A DNA stretch of 64,000 bases from Ashinkailepas kermadecensis (taxonomy: Eukaryota; Arthropoda; Thecostraca; Neolepadidae), in contig JAOTOM010002891.1 in NCBI GenBank assembly GCA_034440615.1, forward strand, positions 58,780-122,779, written 5' to 3'. Positions 42,018-53,370 of this stretch are shown piece after piece. Positions within the stretch are counted from its first letter, which is position 1; each line of letters begins with the position of its first letter. The notes below the pieces were generated by a model. That model was not told where the DNA came from. It searched no databases and saw nothing but the letters and a program-made list of their open reading frames with translations. Both the position numbers and the translations under genes were made by a program.

Positions 42018-43944
42018 CCCAGTAAACATGCCGATATTGGCCCGATGTCGGCATGTGTCGGGGCGAGCTCGGTATCTCGTGAGCGGTATACCGACATCGG
42101 TCCGTTCTCTGCCCGACATCGGCAAACTTACCTGGAATGTCGGCAAATGTCGGGTTGGGTTCGGCATATTAATGGCAGCCAGCAGACGTCGAGTTGTTGT
42201 CGGACCGACAGCGGCAAATTCAGGCCGATAGCGGGGTAACGATATCGGGGTGCTATCGGGTCGACAGCGGTCGACAGCGTAATATAAAAATAGACATTCA
42301 CCACGGGGCATGAATTCAAAGGGTGCTGGCACACCATTTTGGTATGGGTCAAAACCGGCCCGAAGTTGGCTTCGACATCGACCAAAGTACAGAACTTTGG
42401 CAGGGTGTACTCTGACCTTCCACCCATTGAACATGCCGACACCAACCGGACGTCGGCCCGATGCTCGGCGCTACGTTGGGCCGCTGTCGGGACGCTAGCG
42501 ACCCGCTTTCGGCTCAACAGTGGATTCGCTCATGCCGACATCAAGCCGACACTGAGTCAGATTCAGCGAAGATCCTGCCGAGATCCATGTGCACGCCGCT
42601 ATCCGACCGACGTTCCCACGATATCCGGCCGACGTCCCTGCCATCCTGCCGACTTTCCCCCGCTATCCAGCCGACGCTAAAAAGACTGCTGAAATGAAAT
42701 TTGCTGGTGACTGCTTGGCAGGAAGTGCTATCAGATTATTTAGCTCATGTGAATTGAAATATCAAAGCAGTAGTGTGGGGAAACTGGAGATAAATGGTGA
42801 AATCATTAACCTACATATATTAACTAGGCCAGCTTTTTTTGCTTCTCACACAACACCCATGACGGCGCCGCAGATGGCTCGACGATTTCCGGTGCTATAT
42901 TCCTTGGACGTCCCATCTCGTTCTGGCTGTGGGAGAGCTAGATGCGGAAAAATAGGTGAGATTGTGCTGTGCAAGGTGGTGTACCTATTGTGTATGTGGC
43001 ACCAAAGCGAATATGGAAACCAGATTTCGTTCCATTTTAAAGTATGTTACTGGTAAATGTCTCATAACGCTGATAAATAATATATAATACATTTGCGTCG
43101 CGATTGTCTGGTCGATTGTATCTTGCACATTGTTCTACAGTTTTAATATCCGCACGATGTGTCGTTAATGAGCCTAAACGAACGCATAGACGATCATCCT
43201 AACCTTTCCCAGAATTTGTCAACATATTTTCCCTTAATTTATGGACTATCTGACACTCAATTTATTTGGAGCTGTCAATCTCGCTTATGTGAAATTGAGT
43301 TGGGTATGTATTAATTACGTTTTGTTCTTGTTGGTTAGTTATCTTTAAATTTGCTTCATAGATGCCACCCGGGTGAAGTTTGGGGCCGAACGGAGAAGCT
43401 GATGTCAACGGAGAAAGGACAGCGATACGGGGAAGCTGATATCAACATGGATCTACAATGTCTCTGACAGAGTACCGGCCATGGAAAATGCCTGTTTGAA
43501 AACAATCGCGAGTGGGAGCTTGAGAATCTGCTTAGTGGTACGGTATCTCTGAAGGACGGCTCTGATTTTACTGATGACAAAATGCCATTGTTCTGCTAGA
43601 TGGTGATAAAATACAGTTATTCTGAGAATTGGTTGTCGAGATCAAATGTATTCGGCAAAGCGAGGGCGACCGTGAGCTGGATAGCGGGGAAACGTCGGCT
43701 GGATAGCGGGGGAACGTCGGTTGTATGTCGGCATTCGCGGAAATTCCACGCCCCAGCCGACAGCGGGCCACGAGCGTCCTGACAGGCCCGACATCGGCCC
43801 CACGTCGGCTACATGTCGGCTGCATGTCGGCATCGGCGGACATTCCACTGTCTAGCCGACAGCGAGCCGCCAGCGTCCCGAGATTGGCATATGTAAGGCC
43901 CAGCATAGGGCCGATGTCGGGCCGCTGTCGGCATGTTCGCTGGG
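42018..43944. mobile_element. Inverted-repeat DNA element with TGTCGG-rich ends
   Basis: Left end CCCAGTAAACATGCCGATAT; right end, inverted, CCCAGCGAACATGCCGACAG. Both ends continue into subterminal arrays of TGTCGG/CCGACA words (42018-42680 and 43660-43944). The centre differs in composition and contains coding-like segments. No target-site duplication is visible (left flank ACGTCCT, right flank ATAAGAG). It abuts the truncated LINE at 41995, so it may have inserted there. Superfamily undetermined. Confidence 0.8.
42680..43600 (+). pseudogene. Coding-like segments inside the TGTCGG element
   Basis: Plus-strand frame AEMKFAGDCLAGSAIRLFSS, then KLEINGEIINLHILTRPAFF, then MARRFPVLYSLDVPSRSG, leading to a GTGAG donor-like site at 42956. 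A second segment after an acceptor-like CTTCATAG at 43361 reads, with a stop, QRYGEADINMDLQCL and then ENNREWELENLLSGTVSLKD, ending MPLFC near 43598. I recognise no family. It could be a remnant of the element's own protein or a captured host fragment. Confidence 0.35.
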
Positions 43945-45820
43945 ATAAGAGTAAATATAACAGGTAGGGTAAGATTTTATTAGAAATAAATATAATAATA
44001 TCGGCATTCAATCTCACCTATTGCCACTGTCTACCTGCCACATTTGATAACATCTAACTACAGATGGCTTTGCGTAATGTCTGTATATAGAGTAATAGGG
44101 TAGTGGCATATTTGTGGGCGAGGACTTTACACCCAGGAGCGGATCTAGTCAGCGAGGACTTTACACCCAGGAGCGGATCTAGTCGGCGAGTTTGGAAGGG
44201 GCAAATTAAAGAAACAAATGTGACCAATGTTTGAGAAAAAACTCATCGGATTTGAACTACATAGTCAAAGGTAGAGATTTAAAGCAGAAGTTCTCCCATC
44301 AATTTGTATAGTTTGAACAAAATCGTGAAACATGTCACACCCTTCCTTAAATTTCACTCCCTGGTGATGGACATGACGGTATTGACCCCCCTTAATCCAC
44401 TTATGATTGGACCATGTCCTCCTCTTCCTTGCAAGTAATGGCGTTGCTCCGATCGACCAGTGGCGCTCCTCTCGGACCCCTCGAGTGCATCCCGCGCCCT
44501 ACCTCGAATTTGTCGGCCAATCACGCCCATAATCAAGAAATTTGTCGGCTTGGGTTATGAATACCGGCGCCCCTTGACCTCATACACCTCCCCCTCCTTT
44601 GGTGGATTTCTAAATATACCCCTGTCATAGGCTTTCCGAACTCTGCATTGATTCTGTTGTAACACTTCGCGAACACGAGTAAAACTTCGGCACGACCTAA
44701 AGGCGAATATTGGGGTGCTATTTTGAAAGTGTTCAACCCCCCCCCCCCCATTACACTTGTTGATTCCCACTTGATCAGTGGCGGTTGTCGAGCCGGTGTT
44801 CAAGCAGTGGTAAGGAGGAATCACATTGTCATCACCGAGTTGAAACCAGGTTGCATAACATTACACAAGCATATCAATATACGCGACACTCTGTTTCAGA
44901 GTCAAGATCTTCATCATTGGCCCTTGTCGGTTTTTCTGACTCAGGGCAAGAATACACCGAAAACGAATTTACCCCCGACTCGCTGGTTAACCCGCAAATC
45001 ATGGGGCGTCGCTACACAGCCAATTCCAACCCCCTCAGATCATGGTTATGCAACTCTCATATTGCGGGTTCAGTTACACCAAGACGACGGGTTTACCCTT
45101 TCTTTTTACTCTTGGTGCTAGGGTTACTCATTATCAGTTACTCTCCAAGACATCCCGAGCACCAGCGGGAGCTGCGTTGCCGGCTTCAGATGCTGACATT
45201 TAAGTGGCCATTCAGCTGATCAGCATGGCTCCGAAATCAGGTAGCGTGTCACAGTGGCCGCCGTCACCTGAACCGATTATGGCATGCATTTCTTTTTAAC
45301 CTGACGAGTCAATGGGAAGTACACGAGGTTTAAATTCCACGTCGATGGACCATCGCAATACATTCTGGGAATGTTTCAGAAAGGCATTGTCATAATATCA
45401 TTCACATCAGAGGCTTAGGTATCATCTGAACACAGTCTCACACCTATCTGACGTCAACAGTAGTTGATGAGAACCTGCAAAAGTAAAGCTACTAAGACTG
45501 TATCACCCCATCAGCATCACATTTTTAAGTCCCCAAATTTGACTGCGTATACTCGGCCTTTGTAGCACAATAATGACATAGTATAGCGCAAATGAAAGCA
45601 TCCCCATATCTGCCGTGCTCCCCACAAAGAACACCGTCAAACGACTACGTTGAAAATGAATTATTTGGTAGCGCTCATAGAATAAAAACCTTCACACCTC
45701 CCGTTGGAAGTGCTGGCTCAGCTCCTGGATAGCCTGGCATGCTTGACTGCTTTGCACCACATCTTGTTGATCTTCACGATCAATTATTTCCCATATATTC
45801 TGCAGGAACGCAATCCATGT
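43945..45820. other. Mostly unassigned sequence
   Basis: No supported gene. It contains a 34-bp exact-type duplication (44118-44185) and a C14 run at 44740. The 132- and 144-codon overlapping frames at 44723-45219 have no recognised domain. Confidence 0.45.
44118..44185. repeat. 34-bp tandem duplication
   Basis: GCGAGGACTTTACACCCAGG followed by AGCGGATCTAGTC occurs at 44118 and again at 44152, differing only at the last base. CAGGAGCGGATCTAG resembles a hAT-type terminus. Confidence 0.9.
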
Positions 45821-45824
45821 CACG

Positions 45825-45855
45825 TAGGTGCTATACAAGCTACGTATAGTACCTA
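45825..45855. repeat. 12-bp inverted repeat
   Basis: TAGGTGCTATAC, seven-base loop, GTATAGTACCTA; 11 of 12 positions pair. Confidence 0.8.
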
Positions 45856-45859
45856 ATTA

Positions 45860-47825
45860 TAAGTAATAGAGAACATTTAGGCCTTGATAATTTGCTTGCG
45901 AAACAAGCTGTCTCTCTGAAACTGTCCCCAGTAGGAGCACAACCATTTGCATTCGTTTCGTACTTTGATGTTCCATTGCTTCGCGCCCCTTGATTACGAG
46001 CGAGGACGACGCCCGAACAAGTCTGCTCCCGTATATCAGTGGTAAATTATTCGTGAAAAAGGGTGGAATATACCACTTTCTGAGCACTGAATAGACATCA
46101 TTTCCAAAGAAGTATCAACATCGTGCTTGCTGATGTTTGCTCATTAAGTCCCGATGACTCGCTTCTGAGAGTATTTCGTGTATAGGTGCCATGCTTATGC
46201 TCACCACTACGAATTGTGACAAACAAGCATTTCGTAGCACAATTCCAGGTGCATAGATTATATGTGATGTGGTCTGCTAAACAATGCAATCAACTGATGA
46301 CATGGAATCGTAATCATTGTCGTTAGTATTGACCGTTCAAGGCGAAAGAGTTGCCACCTATCGACAGACACGTTGAACTACTGTATGTGGGATAAAAGTG
46401 TGACAAATCTGGCGAGCTACCAGAAACAATTTGAAAACAAGAATGCAAATCAGCCACAGTGACATGCATGCAATATATTTGCACACAGCTGACTGATGCT
46501 TCATTGCACTCCAATTTGTACAAGTACCTGGGCGCACTGCATCACTGATATCTCATCCAGATTCCCATACTTTTCTGCCTAAGTTCCCAGTGAAAAATCA
46601 ACAGTGCAAATCCTCATAGGGGTGACATTTAATTCAAAACGCAGGGTAAATATCAATATAATTTTCACAATACACCACCAGTGAATGCACATGCGACTTG
46701 GCTAGATGTTTTTTTTTAATGACAACAGTGTTGTGATTAGGAACTACCTACACAAAATGTGCATCACAAGAACAAGGGAGTGCAAAATAATTCAAAATTA
46801 TATTGTATTATTGCAAAATTGAATATAACTGGATGGGGCACCCAACACAATCTGGGATGCTTTCAGAAACTGTCTGCCATGATTTGCAGTCTGGCTGGAA
46901 GGTAGGTTTTGATTAGCCAGCCCAATGCTGCTCCTGCTCTGCAGGAGAGAACACTTGTGATGAACTTGAAAAAGTACATCTATAACCTAACCCATGATGA
47001 TGGGGCTGGAGGCTCATATACGTTTGATATTACCAGCGCAACATCACAAACGAATCAATGTTATGCAACAGCAATATTTTGATTGACCTCCAAGTGGTCA
47101 CACAGTACCGGTATCCACCATCAGAATGTGAATGCGCTATCAAGCTCCTTTTGAAGGAAGAGAGAACTGTGACCAAATATTTCAGATACTTGTATTTTAA
47201 TTCAGATAGGACATGTCAATAAAATTTTGTAAGAACATACTTATTAAAATAACTAAGATGATGTGACCACTCATGTCTGGTTCAAATGCATACTGTTCAG
47301 TTGGTAACGGAAATGATATCAAATAGTGTCGGTGGGAGAATATATACCGAAGATTAGGCATGATTACTTTTTAAAGGTAGTATTATGCTTCATGGTATTA
47401 ACAAGATAAGTTTTTCACACATTTATCTCCATGAAGCAAACAAAAGGTTTAGTGTTGGTTTGGTTAGGCTAGGTCAGGGTTTTTTTAGTTTGGATTTTTA
47501 TTGAAATTTAAACAAAATAAGTTTCTGTCTAAAATAAAACAGGTTTGGCTACGTTATGTTTGACTTTTAATTTGAAAAATTGTGGAAAAAGTTTAGTATT
47601 TTTCCTTTTTTTCTTCAATTTTTGTCCCTTATGTGGGAGGTTAGACTAGGCTAGGTTAGGTGTTAGGTTACATTGCATTTTGTATTCTTTTTTAATTGTT
47701 TTTATGCTATCTTACCTAATTTAACGTCCTTTTTGGTGTTGTTTTGTCTGCAAGCTGAAAAGTAAGCATTTGCACAGGACATGAGTGGTCATATCATGTT
47801 GACTACATCGAAAAACATTGTATTG
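45860..47825. other. Unassigned sequence with GGTTAG-like patch
   Basis: No supported gene. From 47440 to 47690 the words ggttaggct, taggctaggttagg and gttaggtta recur in T-rich sequence. Such patches are frequent in arthropod genomes, whose telomere repeat is TTAGG, but here they are interspersed and not a telomere array. Confidence 0.5.
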
Positions 47826-48271
47826 GAAATAGATTGTCCCAAAATTTATCAAACACCTCAAAGCACAAGTTTACCTTTTTAAAACTTATAGGTACTAGCC
47901 TAGCATTTGGGAGAAAAGTTTAAAGAATTATTTTCAAACAATTCACAAACATTTCTAAGAATGTGAATATTAAAATAGAAGTAACCAAACCTAGCCTAAT
48001 CTCCTTTGCTTTAAAGTAGGAGTTGCGTTAAGTAGTAAACAGATCCATGAAATAGATTGTCCCAAAATTTATCAAACACCTCAAAGCACAAGTTTACCTT
48101 TTTAAAACTTATAGGTACTAGCCTAGCATTTGGGAGAAAAGTTTAAAGAATTATTTTCAAACAATTCACAAACATTTCTAAGAATGTGAATATTAAAATA
48201 GAAGTAACCAAACCTAGCCTAATCTCCTTTGCTTTAAAGTAGGAGTTGCGTTAAGTAGTAAACAGATCCAT
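47826..48271. repeat. Exact 223-bp tandem duplication
   Basis: 47826-48048 and 48049-48271 are identical as far as I can read, both starting GAAATAGATTGTCCC and ending ACAGATCCAT; four more bases (GAAA) continue after the second copy. This is the only long, error-free repeat in a window of otherwise diverged repeats. Confidence 0.95.
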
Positions 48272-48473
48272 GAAAGCAATGTGGTTGAATGAGATATTAG
48301 CAACATCAATAATTCCGCAAGGCTTCCACATTTGCATGATGCCAGGCATATATGGAAATTCTGATGTCATCACGAGTCAGAACCTCCTGGTTTTATGCCC
48401 TGCTAATGCTAATTTGTCATTTCCATATTAGATCTGTACACCGTTCTGCCAATCATAACAATCACTTAATCCT

Positions 48474-48792
48474 TCACTTCCCGCACCTATTTCGGTATAG
48501 TAGCAGAGCAATGCAATGCTTGCAGCTTTCTGAGAGGCCAGCCTTGCATGAACACTGAACCAAAAATCTCCAACACTCCACCACAGCATGCCGCTCATAG
48601 GGCTTCTCGCGTAGATGGCTGGATTTTATGCAGTGCCTCCGCCATAACCTTGTCTGGTTATTTCTCAATCGTACCACAAGAAATAATATGTCGTGCATTT
48701 AGTACAGCTTCGCCCTCGATGGCACAACGCTTTTTATCGCTGATATACTCTGAGATTTGCACAATTGATACTTTCGGTATGGTAGAATCCAT
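48474..48792 (-). pseudogene. SWIM zinc-finger protein fragment, frameshifted
   Basis: On the minus strand a frame from the ATG at 48792 reads MDSTIPKVSIVQISEYISDK, then KRCAIEGEAVLNARHII, and stops at 48658. The overlapping frame 48698-48474 continues the protein with REKPYERHAVVECWRFLVQC and CKAGLSESCKHCIALLLYRN. CSCKAGLSESCKH is the SWIM finger (CxC...CxH), with all four zinc ligands kept. SWIM domains bind DNA or proteins and occur in MULE transposases and in expanded arthropod gene families. A frameshift near 48660-48690 separates the halves. A CTTCAG about 13 bases before the ATG could be a splice acceptor. Downstream sequence is not recognisable, so this is probably a broken gene or processed fragment. 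Confidence 0.7.
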
Positions 48793-49460
48793 CTGTGTTA
48801 CTCTGAAGCAACCTCAGACAGTATCACGCAATACGGTACGCGTATTGTTACTATAGTTATCCCTACATTAGGTGTCACAAAAATTAACTGATACACATTC
48901 ATTTATGAGTGCACAATCGGCTCAATATTCAGTTTCAAGAACTGAAACGAGATTTTAATTGGCATGCCTTCATGACAAATTTCGACATCCTACTGTATTC
49001 CTTTCTGCATCTCACACCTAAACGGAAAGCCAATATTTTAACACTGCCGTATACACGGTTCAGAAATTCACCTGAGCGGTCCGGCCGCCCAGGCTCGACC
49101 TACCCCACCGACCCTCTTGTCAAACAGTGAAAGCATTTTTGTTGCAACGTTTCCTTTTCTATTCTGTAGCGCAAGTTCTGATGTGTTCTTTTTAGCTTCA
49201 TTATTACTGGTTTGTATCCCAAACGTCTTCATGATGTCTGTTTAACTCTTGCTCAAAGAAATAGGTTTGCAGCGGTTGTTCCGCTGGCTGCCAACCATCA
49301 ACAGCGTTCCACGGTGTCGTACGGCATTGCAAGTTCTAATTTGTCCACTTAGAGCCAGATCTGCTCTTTTCATTTTGAGATTTACCAACCTTCATCACAG
49401 TATTTCTCCTGACGCATTCTCAATCCCTGTTTAGAGAAGGCGGCTTGTGGCGGCATTGCC
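48793..49460. other. Stretch without recognised gene
   Basis: Short frames only. I could not connect them to the SWIM fragment. Confidence 0.45.
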
Positions 49461-49690
49461 GCGCACGGGCGCCTAGTTAGCCATATATTTCGGTTGGGCG
49501 CACGGGCGCCTAGCTAGCCATATATTTCGGTTGGGCGCACGGACGCCTAGTTAACCATATATTTCGGTTGGGCGCACGGGCGCCTAGCTAGCCATATATT
49601 TCGGTTGGGCGCACGGGCGCCTAGCTAGCCATATATTTCGGTTGGGCGCACGGGCGCCTAGCTAGCCATATATTTCGGTTGGGCGCACGG
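49461..49690. repeat. 37-bp minisatellite, six copies
   Basis: Units start GCGCACGGGCGCCTAG at 49461, 49498, 49535, 49572, 49609 and 49646, with a partial seventh at 49683. Each contains GGCGCC, CTAGCTAG and CATATATTTCGGTTGG. Units 1, 2 and 4-6 are nearly identical. Confidence 0.95.
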
Positions 49691-50560
49691 CCGCCGCGGC
49701 TGCAGCTTGCTATCCGGTGCCGTGGCTCGGTGGTGGCGCGGCCGATTGGCATTCCGGGTAGCCGAGCTCGGTCCCCCGGGAGACATGGTCCGTCTTCACT
49801 TCTGCTTTTAGTAATACAATTTGATGAATGTTCACATTCAGAATCACTTTAGCTCTGCACACATCCTTGTGGGCGCGGGACTGCATGAACACTCAAGGCA
49901 ATGCTGTCAAGACTGAAATGCACGGAGATTCGATTGCACTAGGCTTCCAACGCTTTGCCTCGCTCGTCTAGCGCCCGTATAAGCGCCTGATACCGGCTTT
50001 GTCATTCAATGCCACATACGTGGTCTACATAAATAGTTTAAATGGCGCAAGAACCGAACCGCTCGTGTGCACGTCACGTCGTGGATTCAGGGTAGGTAGC
50101 GGCGTCAACCTTGACAGCGAGCTACTAAAAGAGAGCAACACGGATACAGCATATACATACATATAATATATATATATTGACGACAATGTGCATAATTGTC
50201 AGTGATTCACAGACATTTCTGTCAATCAAGAACATGCCATGGAAGGCTATCGAGTTTATTCAAATTTTCGAAGAGGTGGAGTTGTAGCTCAGAGTTTCTC
50301 CCCTCTCCGATCTCCACAAGTCTGTCACGGACGGCGCGGAGCCACCGCCCGGCGGCTGGGTGGTGCTCGACGTCGTACACCACTCCGGCTGATTCGACGT
50401 CGGCTGGCGTGTGTGTGTTTGTTGTGGCCGCGTGTCTGGCGAGTCAACCAAGCTGAGTGATTGCCGCAGGCGTGACCCGCCTTTCCGAGCCGATCCCACC
50501 GTCCATCTGTGCCGCGGAGGCTGCCCGAGGTGTGATGAGTGTTTGCATCGGTGACCGCCG
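49691..50560. other. CpG-rich patches, no recognised gene
   Basis: 49683-49790 and 50320-50560 are GC- and CpG-rich and flank an AT-rich centre (including a TA tract at 50165-50178). Frames here have no recognised domain. Confidence 0.4.
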
Positions 50561-50562
50561 TC

Positions 50563-51175
50563 TGCGGAGGAGGTGTCCCGGCAACCACCGTCGTCTGTTG
50601 AGGTGTCCCGGCAACCACCGTCTGTGGAGGTGTCCCGGCAACCACCGTCTGCGGAGGAGGTGTCCCGGCAACCACCGTCCGTTGAGGTGACCCGGCAACC
50701 ACCGTCTGTGGAGGAGGTGTCCCGGCAACCACCGTCTGTTGAGGTGTCCCGGTAACCACCGTCTGTGGGGGTGTCCCGGCAACCACCGTCTGTTGAGGTG
50801 TCCCGGTAACCACCGTCTGTGGGGGTGTCCCGGCAACCAGCGTCTGTTGAGGTGTCCCGGCAACCACCGTCTGTTACGGTGTGCCGGCAACCACTGTCAG
50901 TTGAGGAGGTGTCCCAGCAACTACCGTCTGTTGAGGTGTCCCAGAAACCACCGTCTGTTGAGCAGGTGTGTCAGCAACCATCGTATTTTGGATGTCCCAG
51001 AAACCACCGTCTGTTCAATTGTCCCGGCAACCACCGTCTGTTGAGATGTGCCGGCAACCACCGTCTGTTGAGATGTGCCGGCAACCACCGTCTGCTGAGG
51101 AGGTGCCCGGCAACCATAGTCTGTTAAGGAGGCGTCCCGGTAACCACCGTCAATTGAGGTGTCCCGGTAACCACC
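50563..51175. repeat. 27/30-bp minisatellite, about twenty copies
   Basis: The unit GGTGTCCCGGCAACCACCGT followed by CTGTTGA, with some units carrying an extra GGA. Because 27 and 30 are multiples of three, frames remain open on both strands (minus: VAGTPPQTV repeats; plus: CPGNHRLLR repeats). There is no start context, domain or flanking exon, so I treat this as non-coding. Confidence 0.9.
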
Positions 51176-51184
51176 GTCTGTTGG

Positions 51185-51405
51185 GAAGATTCCCCGGCAC
51201 CCGGTCGCTGTCTGTTGATATTTCCTGGCACTCGGTCGCTGTCTGTTAATAGTTCCTGGCACTCGGTCGCTGTCTGTTTAAATGTTCCGGCACTCGGTCG
51301 CTCTCTGTTGATATTTTCCGGCACCCGGTCGCTGTCTGTTGAGATGTCGCGGCACTCGGTCGCTGTCTGTTGAGATGTCGCGGCACTCGGTCGCTGTCTG
51401 TTGAG
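51185..51405. repeat. 31-bp minisatellite, seven copies
   Basis: The unit CGGCACTCGGTCGCTGTCTG followed by TTGA and a variable tail. It directly follows, and shares CTGTTGA with, the 27/30-bp array, so it is probably derived from it. Confidence 0.9.
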
Positions 51406-51644
51406 GTTAGAGGTGAAAATGCCTGCTACTCGGCCACGAGCGTAGGTGACATTTTTTTTAATCTGCAGTTATGATGACAACTTACGGTACTGTATTATCA
51501 TTGAAGATAGAATATATTTATAATCACTTAGTTTTGCTTCTTAAAATACGAGTCAACTTGTTTTCAAACCATACAAAAATTATATGTACTCATTTTATTT
51601 CAGTACAACATGAACCCGAAGCATACCAAGTAATTTAGTAGCTA

Positions 51645-51840
51645 TGCTCGAGGTGACGGGGGGAGGGGGGGTCAATGAAACGCTACCACGCGAGGTAAAG
51701 TCCATAGACCTTAGCATGGCAGTGATAAGCCTGCCGCCTACGAACTAGCACTATCCAGAAACTGAACGTCACGCAACAGTTTCGTTTTATGGCGCAGTTT
51801 CTTTACAGAGCTGATTTTAGTGTGTACGTACCTAAGTAGG
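51645..51840. repeat. Diverged copy of the 1.14-kb repeat's 3' part
   Basis: Matches about 37735-37905: GAAGTGACAGGAGGGAGG versus GAGGTGACGGGGGGAGG, ACGCGAGGT, CAGTTTCGTTTTA-GG-GCAGT and GCTG(G/A)TTTTAGTGTGTA. It shows that the family is dispersed. Confidence 0.75.
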
Positions 51841-52770
51841 TACCAGAGGTGCAAAAAAGAACCATCTTACCCCCCATGGAGAGAAGCAGATGAAGTTGAT
51901 AACGTGCAACTCCTTGGTAGCATAATCTTGTCGGGAAGATTACCAGCCCCTATTGTGTTATAATGGATGTGTCATGAAAGTGAAGATGCTTACCAAAATT
52001 GCATGTGATAACTTTGAAAAATTATAGCACGGGTGGATCCAGAAATTTTCAGGGGTTCAGGGCGCTTGTCTGGAGTGGCATCGGAGGGCCACCACTGCGA
52101 AAGTCCTCGGAACGACGCATTCAGCAGAATAAAAATAGTTGAACGGGGAGAGGGTGCACTCAAGCATGCTGAAGTGGCACCTTTTCGTCTTAAACACCTG
52201 TTGGTCGCCTTTTCGCCTGTTGGTCTTTTCCTCGGAGAGAAAAGCTTCTGGCTGAGAAATCTCTGAATTTGAAATTTGGTGCTGGGAGATATATCACTTG
52301 ACAATACAATAATATACACATCCATGTTGAACATACACATACCCACAGAGGCAGCTTCTCGGCTCCTACAAGTTGACTGCAGGGGAGCTCAATTCGCAGT
52401 CTGTCATAATGAACACTACAATTTACACCGGTCATGAATGTCAAATGTATTCCTTCTGCATACTGACTGATGCACAATTTGGCATTCTTGCTGTTGGGGT
52501 CCAGTCGTAGCATAGCCGAATGAAATTTTATTTTGGGTGATTGATGACAGTGAGACGCAAATTGGTGCTTATATTAAAAATGTTCGGTATATTTGCGTAC
52601 GTTTCGGCTCTTCCCTTCATCTGGGTACACGGTTTTCAAATCAGCATTAATCTAGCAAAATCGCCAGTCATAGTACGTGGCAAATGGGAGTTACATGTCT
52701 GACAAAACAGCATGACAAGAAGACAACAAGAAGAAAACAAACGTACAATTACCACAAGACAAGTGTACGA
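51841..52770. other. Mostly unassigned sequence
   Basis: No supported gene. GGGTGGATCCAGAAATTTTC at 52030 resembles a hAT-type terminus. A hammerhead-like motif on the minus strand is listed separately. Confidence 0.4.
52601..52623 (-). ncRNA. Hammerhead-like core, possible Penelope-type relic
   Basis: The minus strand reads CAGATGAAGGGAAGAGCCGAAAC. Against the hammerhead consensus CUGANGA, stem II, GAAAC, only U4 differs (A), and a short GG-CC stem can form. Hammerhead motifs are carried by Penelope-like retroelements. Without a covariance search this is only a candidate. Confidence 0.25.
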
Positions 52771-52774
52771 GGGT

Positions 52775-52935
52775 GTGTGTCTATGTGTGTCTGTGTGTAC
52801 CTGTGCCTATGTCTGTGCTTGTGCCTGTGCCTCTGCCTGTGCGTGTGGCTGCGTCTGTCTGCGTTTGTATTTGTGTCTGTGTGAGTGTCTGCGCCTGTGT
52901 GATAATGTGCAGTGTCTGGGTCTCTGTGCATGTGT
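52775..52935. repeat. TGTGTCTG/GTGCCT microsatellite
   Basis: Irregular tgtg, tctg, gcct words in C- and T-containing dinucleotide-like register. Frames through it are compositional. Confidence 0.9.
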
Positions 52936-53370
52936 CGGTCAGTGTGTCCATGCTCCCTTGGTTGTCTTCAATCTGGATTTCGGTTACGGTGTGGAAAACC
53001 ACCCCTCGATGTCCATCTTCTGATTGTTTGAGTCGTCATGCGTGCCGTTATGGAAACAAAATCATCATCGGCATATCCGTGGTATAGTCAATGGCGATGT
53101 ACGCTGCATCAAGCAGTTGACGTTGCTGTTTGGTGAGGTGGTCATGCAACGCTGCTGCATCCTCCAATTTGGGCAGGGCTGCCCATACGCTGTTATCGAT
53201 CACCCAACATTGCAGCTGAGCTTTTCTTTTGCAACCTACTTGCACTTTTGAAACGCAGTAGCAATCAAGGCTATGAGACCTGGAAGTCATCTGTAGCTTA
53301 GTTTTTTCACTGGTCTTAATAATCACTTTAGCATAAAATGTCTGAAAGCTTAGTAACATTATCAACGCTA
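52936..53370. other. Stretch without recognised gene
   Basis: A 105-codon minus-strand frame (53048-53365) has no recognised domain. No repeats seen. Confidence 0.45.

Noticed and set aside
44723..45219. Two overlapping 130-145 residue ORFs
   Set aside because: Overlapping frames with no domain. Neither has coding-like features beyond length.
47440..47690. Telomere repeat array
   Set aside because: GGTTAG words are scattered in T-rich sequence and not in tandem register.
50325..50890. 180-residue repeat protein on the minus strand
   Set aside because: Minisatellite with units in multiples of three, open on both strands, and with no domain, start context or exon.
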